Positions 58,883 to 64,000 of a stretch of DNA of 64,000 nt are shown in pieces. Position numbers and translations under genes: made by a program. The stretch is from Trichomonas vaginalis G3. Taxonomy: Eukaryota; Parabasalia; Trichomonadida; Trichomonadidae. Every line of letters starts with the position of its first letter. The stretch's first letter is position 1. The stretch covers positions 372,001 to 436,000 of the forward strand of contig NC_067208.1 in assembly GCF_026262505.1 (NCBI RefSeq), in the 5' to 3' direction. The notes beneath the pieces were generated by a model that searched no databases, had not been told where the DNA came from, and saw only the letters and a program-made list of their open reading frames with translations.

Positions 58883-61680
58883 TTAAATAAATGGCATACA
58901 ACATCCATTTTCACAACATACAGCCTTAGTGTGTGCTCCTGTTAATGCAGTCTTACCGATTGTTAAGTGAGTCATTGACCCGTTTTTAAGTTGTAAATTA
59001 ATATTCTGACCATCAAATATCACTTTATCATTTATTATATCCAAATAATTTTTAGGTGTTAATTGTTTATTTTGTCGTAAACTAACACCTTTCATTTTTT
59101 GTGCAATCTTTTTAAAATCACTTCCATCAATTGAACCGTTGAATGATGTATAACACTTAGGACATAAAGCAACCATGTTATCACCTTGTTTCTCAATTGC
59201 TAAACCCAATAACTTCTTCTCATGTGCTTTTTCTTCAGCTTTATTCATTAATTTAGGTTTAAATTTCTCATCAAAACAGAAGAAATCAAATGGTGCGAAT
59301 TTGAAAATGTTTTTATCATAAAATTGTTTATCAGTAACAATTGCTTGAAATGCTTGAGTGTTAGGAAGATTTGGGTCGCCAGCGATTGCCCAATAAGATG
59401 AATCAGTATCACCTTCAATGAAATGAAAACGATTAAGATTCATGCATTTATACATAAAACATAAATGAAAACCAAATACCAGTATTTAGCATTATCTAAA
59501 GTGAAGAATGCCTCTTGTAAACATGTATCACATCTATAAAATCTATCTTTGAGCATCACTTGATACGTATCTCCTATTTCTCTTATGTTTTTAAACTTAT
59601 TTGACATACATGCAACGCGTGACTTCTGTGCATTCATTATTTTAGTCTTTGCGTAATTTTGTGTATTCATTGCATCGTAACCATATGATCCATTAAGTGA
59701 AATTTTGCAAAATAAACTTTTTCCTTATTTCCTTCTAATTCAGCCTTTGTCTTTCGTTCATAAATTCGTTCGCAAATTCATTAAACAAGTGTTTTTCGTA
59801 AATGTTAAAATTGATTGAATATCATCGATGATAAAATGAAATCTGTCTATTAGATACCAAAGATAATAAGAAGAAAATGGTTGATATTGGTTGTGTGTTG
59901 ATGCTAACTGAGTTAATTTTCTCTGTTTCTGGTCAACTGGTAGATTGTTTGATTTCATGTAATTATACATAAAACTGCCAATTGTTTTTTCATCTGTGAT
60001 AATATCTAAGTTTCTTATTATCGGTAAAAAGTTTATGTAATCATTAATGTATTTTTCATCAATGTGACCCTTTACTTCAGCCACGAATAAAGTATTTTTC
60101 TTCTTAATTATTCCCAGTGCTTTTGCTTTCTTTGTTGCTGTATCACAAATGATAACACCATTCAATCTTCCCGGCATATACATTTTATGGTCAGTATATT
60201 GAATGAAATCATGAGGATTAGATGAAAATGATGAAGGATATAATGAATTAAATCAACACCAACGAAATGAGTCATAATGTTGGTGGTGTCCTCATTTGAT
60301 ACAGTTTTAGTTTCTGGATTATATGAAAGTTTATTAATGTGCGTGATTCCTTTAAGATTTACTCTATGTTGAACATTTGATAGACCACCAGTAATTCCAT
60401 TACGGAGAATGTGATAAGCTTCAACTGAATCTAAAGTCATTGGTAAATTATTTTTAATGCATAATTTCTTAAATTGATTCTTAAACGTTGAACATCTTCA
60501 TCTTTATTTGATTTTACGACATTGCAATAACAACACATTAACTGACAATTTTCTTTGGTATGTGGTTTTTCATTATCGATTCTATCCAATGTTGGTTTAT
60601 TTGCATATGTAAACACTTTACCACACATTTTGCATTTAGATGAAAGGATTAAATCGTGATAGTATTGAAAATCATCCATTGAAACATTATTTTTAGTATC
60701 TCTTTTCGCTTTTCATCTTGTTTCTTATATGATTCAATTTTATATTTCCAATACTTTTTCGTTAATTCAAAACTTGATTCCACATTTTCTTCTTCTGGAT
60801 ATGTTCGTTAGGATTGAAGTTCTTATATGCTAACGCGTAACGAATCATTGATGCATTCGATGATAAAGAAAGATTATGAAGCATGTCAATTTTATAAACA
60901 AATGTTTCTTCGATAATTTTATCAATTGGGTCAATCATAATTTCAACTCTTTATTGCAATAATGAATAAAATATTCTAATCTATTCTCAAAATTTTTAGC
61001 ATCATTGAGATATATTGATAATCTGAATCGGATATTGTTTCTTGTGTTTAATGCTGAATAAAATGAATCTTGAGTGAATGGTTCACTTTATATAATTCAT
61101 CTTCGTATTCTCCCATGTGATGAATTGATAAGGGAAAAAGGATTTAACACGTGATTTATGTTTCCGAAATCTTGAGTGAATTGGTCTAATGTTCCACCCG
61201 CTATATAATTTCTGATGTCAATAAATCTTAATTCATATGGACAGTTTGTTTTCTTTACTATGACTTGCTTAAATTGAGAAGAAGAACCCAGCATTGATTT
61301 TATCTTCCATTTTGCAGTATTTAAATCACGAAGAATTAAATTAAATCAAACTTTCCCGAATTAAAACCAATGATATTCACTTTATTAAATTCTCATCTAA
61401 AAGCTCTTTCATTGCTTCCTTTGTTTCTCATTTAATGTATTCATTAATTCTTCATATTGTTCAATATTTGATTTAGCAACTAATGAACAGGTTGAAAAAT
61501 AAAAATTCAATCCAATCAGAGATGAACGAATCACTTGATGTTAAGCAAAATTCCTCGTAAATGTTTATCACGGTCTACGACCTCGCGCGCTTTGCGGCTT
61601 TATTTGACAGTTGATGATACCATAAATGGTTTTAAGTAAGCGTTCAAAGTTGCACATTCAGAAAGTTGAAGTTCTTCTTT
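58883..61680 (-). pseudogene. Protein-primed PolB, Mav2 copy, N-terminus lost and frameshifted
   Basis: Corresponds to 17899-~20770. The C-terminal 190 codons, which Mav1 has broken, are intact here (GDNMVALCPKCYTSFNGS). Motif C (GDTDSSYW), the NGSYGYD motif and the HNH-like block (CKMCGKVF, LDRIDNEK, CCYCNVVKSN) are readable. Single-base losses occur near 59457, 59568, 59728, 59755, 60253, 60452, 60714, 60806 and others. Sequence beyond the exonuclease region is replaced at 61680 by a copy of 58.6 kb. The PolB here is dead, or the sequence is poor. Confidence 0.75.
61572..61598 (+). repeat. Double-hairpin micro-element in Mav2 PolB (un-nested form)
   Basis: GGTC-tac-GACC, tc, then GCGC-GC/ttt/GCGGC, with one irregular base pair relative to GCCGC in Mav1. 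Counterpart of the nested locus 20632-20693. Confidence 0.7.
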
Positions 61681-62280
61681 AGTCAATATGGATAATAATA
61701 TTCCATATCATTCACCCGTTATATAATATTATGTTTTTGGAGATATGATTTTAATTCATGAATAATTAAAGAAATTTTGATTAAGTACTAAAATCATCAA
61801 TTAAAATTTTTTAATACTGCGCTATTCATTTATATAAAAATAATAATAAGTGTTTTAAGGGTGCCCACCTCTTTGAATCATAGTATCAAAAATCATTATT
61901 TACGGTTCTTTTGTCTCTTCTGTGGCATTTTATTAAAAATAAAATTTAAATTGTATTAAAAATAAATGGCATACAACATCCATGTTCAACAACATACAGC
62001 CTTAGTGTGTGCTCCTGTTAATGCAGTCTTACCGATTGTTAAGTGAGTCATTGACCACGCTTTTTTAAGTTGTAAATTAATATTCTGACCATCAATTATC
62101 ACTTTATCATTTATTATATCCAAATAATTTTTAGGTGTTAATTGTTTATTTTGTCGTAAACTAACACTTTCATTTTTTGTGCAATCTTTTTAAAATCACT
62201 TCCATCAATTGAACGCGTTGAATGATGTATAACACTTAGGACATAAAGCAACCAATGTATCACCTGTTCTCATTGCTAAA
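61681..62280. repeat. Scrambled, indel-rich duplicate of 58.61-59.21 kb
   Basis: It follows 58612-59205 in order (integrase start, PQ-gene remnant, PolB C-terminus) but with an indel every few tens of bases, for example CACGCTTTTTT for CCCGTTTTT. It joins abruptly to PolB on the left and to a copy of ~56.09 kb on the right. Confidence 0.8.
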
Positions 62281-62387
62281 CGATGGCGAAGAAACTGCTA
62301 AAAATAAACAAAACGCATAAAACTGAGAAAATGTGGTTTTGCAGTAATGATGGAAAGAGAGACGTTGTCGAAGAGGAATAAAAATTA
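62281..62387 (+). pseudogene. Remnant of the IITR mini-ORF in the duplicated segment
   Basis: Copy of ~56095-56208 with several errors (CTGCTAAAAATAAACAAAAC); no start codon. Confidence 0.6.
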
Positions 62388-62657
62388 AATTTGGATTGAG
62401 TTTAAAAATTCATCTTTATTAAATTCATCTCTTCCAATCAATTTATTTATTCTATTAAATTCTTTTATTTTTGCTTCACTCAGTTTAAGGATTGAACGGT
62501 AAGTTTCTAATTTTTCGATTATTTCTTTCCTCTCTTTATCGTTTTCAAACCCCACCGCATTGCGGCTTCTTTTGTAATAGCATATTTTTGATTTAATTCT
62601 GTTTAGTTTCTTTTTATATTCATCGTCTGGACTCTTGACTGCTTTGTTGTCACTCAT
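62385..62657 (-). CDS. Small charged helical protein, third copy (90 aa)
   Basis: Copy of 56205-56477. Two compensating single-base indels change YYKKKPQCGGVEN to YYKRSRNAVGFEN and leave the rest in frame. Confidence 0.5.
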   Translation of the reverse strand: MSDNKAVKSPDDEYKKKLNRIKSKICYYKRSRNAVGFENDKERKEIIEKLETYRSILKLSEAKIKEFNRINKLIGRDEFNKDEFLNSIQI

Positions 62658-62677
62658 TTCTTACGAAATAAAAAAAA

Positions 62678-64000
62678 TTAAATATTATTTAAATATAATG
62701 GAGTAATAAAATAAATCGGAATTTCTATTAATTTATTGTCAACTTCAACTAATACATTACCGTTAATATATCTAACAAATTCAGCTATTGTGTCAAATCT
62801 TCGTCTTCTTTTTGTCATTGATTTATCAGTTTTCCATAATCGAGATGAATTAAAACTTTATTTCCTTGTTTAAAATTCATGAGCCCCGAATTAATTTGTT
62901 CACGTTTAACATTAGTCATGTGATTTTATCCCAAGCATATGGGGATTCTAAATTTTTGTCCCTATCGTTATCCCAATTGATTTTTTTTTTGGAATTTAAA
63001 AATTTTTTTCTCCATGTAAACTTAAATTTTAATTTTTACCACTAAAATGCAATATTTCAACAAATTAATGAGTAATAATATTTTAATTTATAATAAATAT
63101 TATAAATCTCCTCAATTTAATGTAATTATTGTATTAATTTTGTTGAAAATAAAATCTTCAAGTAAATGATGTGAATTTAATATTTTTAGAATGTTGTTTA
63201 ATTGTACTTTATTATGCATGTAAAATTTTGTTACAATACATTTTATATGGATCCCCATTGCCCAATTGAGAGAAAATTGAGAGGTGGGATTGGGCTAGCC
63301 CAATTCAAAATATCCCAGGTGGAAATAAAAAAATTAACAATTCAACATAAAAAAGCATCTTAAATAATGATAAAAAGAAATTTTGTATGAATTTCAATCA
63401 AATTTGTTTTTATTCAACTTAAGAAATCACTTCATTAATGAAAGAAGTCGGGTTCACAACATATCCCGATCTTGAAACGAAACAACATGTTTTTTTGATG
63501 CCCTAAACGGGGGGGGTCGCCAGCAAAAAAAAAGATGTCAAAATTTATCCCAAAAATTTAAAAAAAATCGAAGAAAGTGCATCCAGGGATTATAAAATTT
63601 AAGTTTTCACATCTCTATTTAACATCATTCAACCTTTCCATTTGCTTTCTAATATATTCCCATTCTTTTGAAATATCATTTTTCATTTCCACTGGTTTCA
63701 TGTTTATTGTTCTATGCCATGTATTATTGTAATAATATACTAACTGTTGTATGATGGAGTCATGATTTCCATCCCAGTATATCTGACCGTTAACCCCTAA
63801 CGCATCTCTAAGAGTTCTCATTACCGCATCAACTATTTTATTATGAAACGTATATGGAGAGGATGAAAAGAAAAAATTAATTTGTGGGAAATAATGAGTC
63901 ATAGCTGCCTGAAATCCTTTATCACCATCACCCCTGATATTATCTACTCTTTCATGATCTAGTAAGTATTGAATAGCTCTTCTTGTTTCCTGTTCTGTTT
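62678..64000 (-). pseudogene. Integrase, duplicated copy with MITE, runs off window
   Basis: Near-identical to 56498-57820, including the MITE at the same base. The SH3-like part has one lost base (near 62832). The core is visible up to the second catalytic Asp region. Confidence 0.8.
62913..63617 (+). mobile_element. hAT-like MITE, duplicated copy (705 bp)
   Basis: Same insertion site and TSD TTTAACAT (62905-62912, 63618-63625) as 56734-57447, with about nine small deletions. It was copied together with its host sequence rather than inserted anew. Confidence 0.9.

Larger units (their letters stand above)
41693..64000. mobile_element. Second Maverick/Polinton (Mav2), right end outside the window
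   Basis: It starts with AGTAGTATATGATGCGGG, similar to the Mav1 end, and from ~44395 parallels Mav1 gene by gene to PolB. Differences are a foreign left module (41.7-44.4 kb), an added PrimPol-helicase cassette (53.1-56.0 kb), a MITE in the integrase, loss of the PolB N-terminus, and a partial duplication at 61.7-64 kb. The TSD cannot be tested because the right end is not seen. The bases before the end are ATAAAA. Confidence 0.8.

Overview
This window is nuclear DNA of an AT-rich, apparently intron-poor protist. The best fit is a trichomonad (Parabasalia), plausibly Tritrichomonas foetus or a relative. The evidence is an initiator motif (TCAYTW) a few bases upstream of an ATG, a BspA-type leucine-rich-repeat protein, an F5/8C-type protein fragment, and above all giant Maverick/Polinton transposons. 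Species assignment is inference.

Layout. (1) 1-4370 holds host genes: the 5' part of a UPF1-type helicase, an F5/8C-like remnant and a complete VPS4 AAA-ATPase. (2) 4371-23440 is a complete Maverick (Mav1). It is 19,070 bp, has ~850-bp terminal inverted repeats and a perfect 6-bp target duplication TTTCGT, and sits 18 bp upstream of the ATG of a 1445-residue WD40-like host gene. It encodes a virion module (double-jelly-roll-type capsid protein, A32-type packaging ATPase, amphipathic pVI-like peptides, and a fibre with a phage baseplate/tail-type C-terminal domain), a DDE-type integrase, a protein-primed family B DNA polymerase with an HNH-like insert, and several unknown genes. (3) 23459-38500 is the WD40-like host gene followed by scattered fragments of a second copy of it. 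It also has beta-helix surface-protein remnants, a hAT-like MITE that has inserted into another copy of itself, and a BspA-like LRR gene. (4) 38520-41419 is an IS481-like DDE transposase preceded by a large palindrome packed with about a dozen near-perfect hairpins. (5) 41693-64000 is a second Maverick (Mav2), closely related to Mav1 from 44.4 kb onward. Its left end is unlike Mav1's, it carries an extra PrimPol/SF3-helicase cassette bounded by inverted repeats, its integrase is interrupted by the same MITE, and its right part is duplicated and scrambled up to the window edge.

How the genes work together. The Maverick modules are virus-like: capsid, packaging ATPase and fibre would build a particle, PolB (plus PrimPol-helicase in Mav2) would copy the element, and the integrase would insert it. 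Most Maverick genes share a T-rich promoter-like box ending in TAAATG or TCGTAAgAAAATG, unlike the host initiator. Single-base indels break many reading frames, at different places in the two Mavericks, so either both are decaying or the assembly is unpolished.

Most unusual observations: (a) a family of 27-36-nt double-hairpin micro-elements inserted in-frame inside Maverick genes. They keep a fixed stem-3-stem, 2-nt spacer, stem-3-stem geometry while the sequence changes, and they can be proved as insertions by comparing Mav1 with Mav2. (b) The 1-kb array of different long hairpins upstream of the DDE transposase. (c) The phage-like fibre. (d) The helicase cassette.
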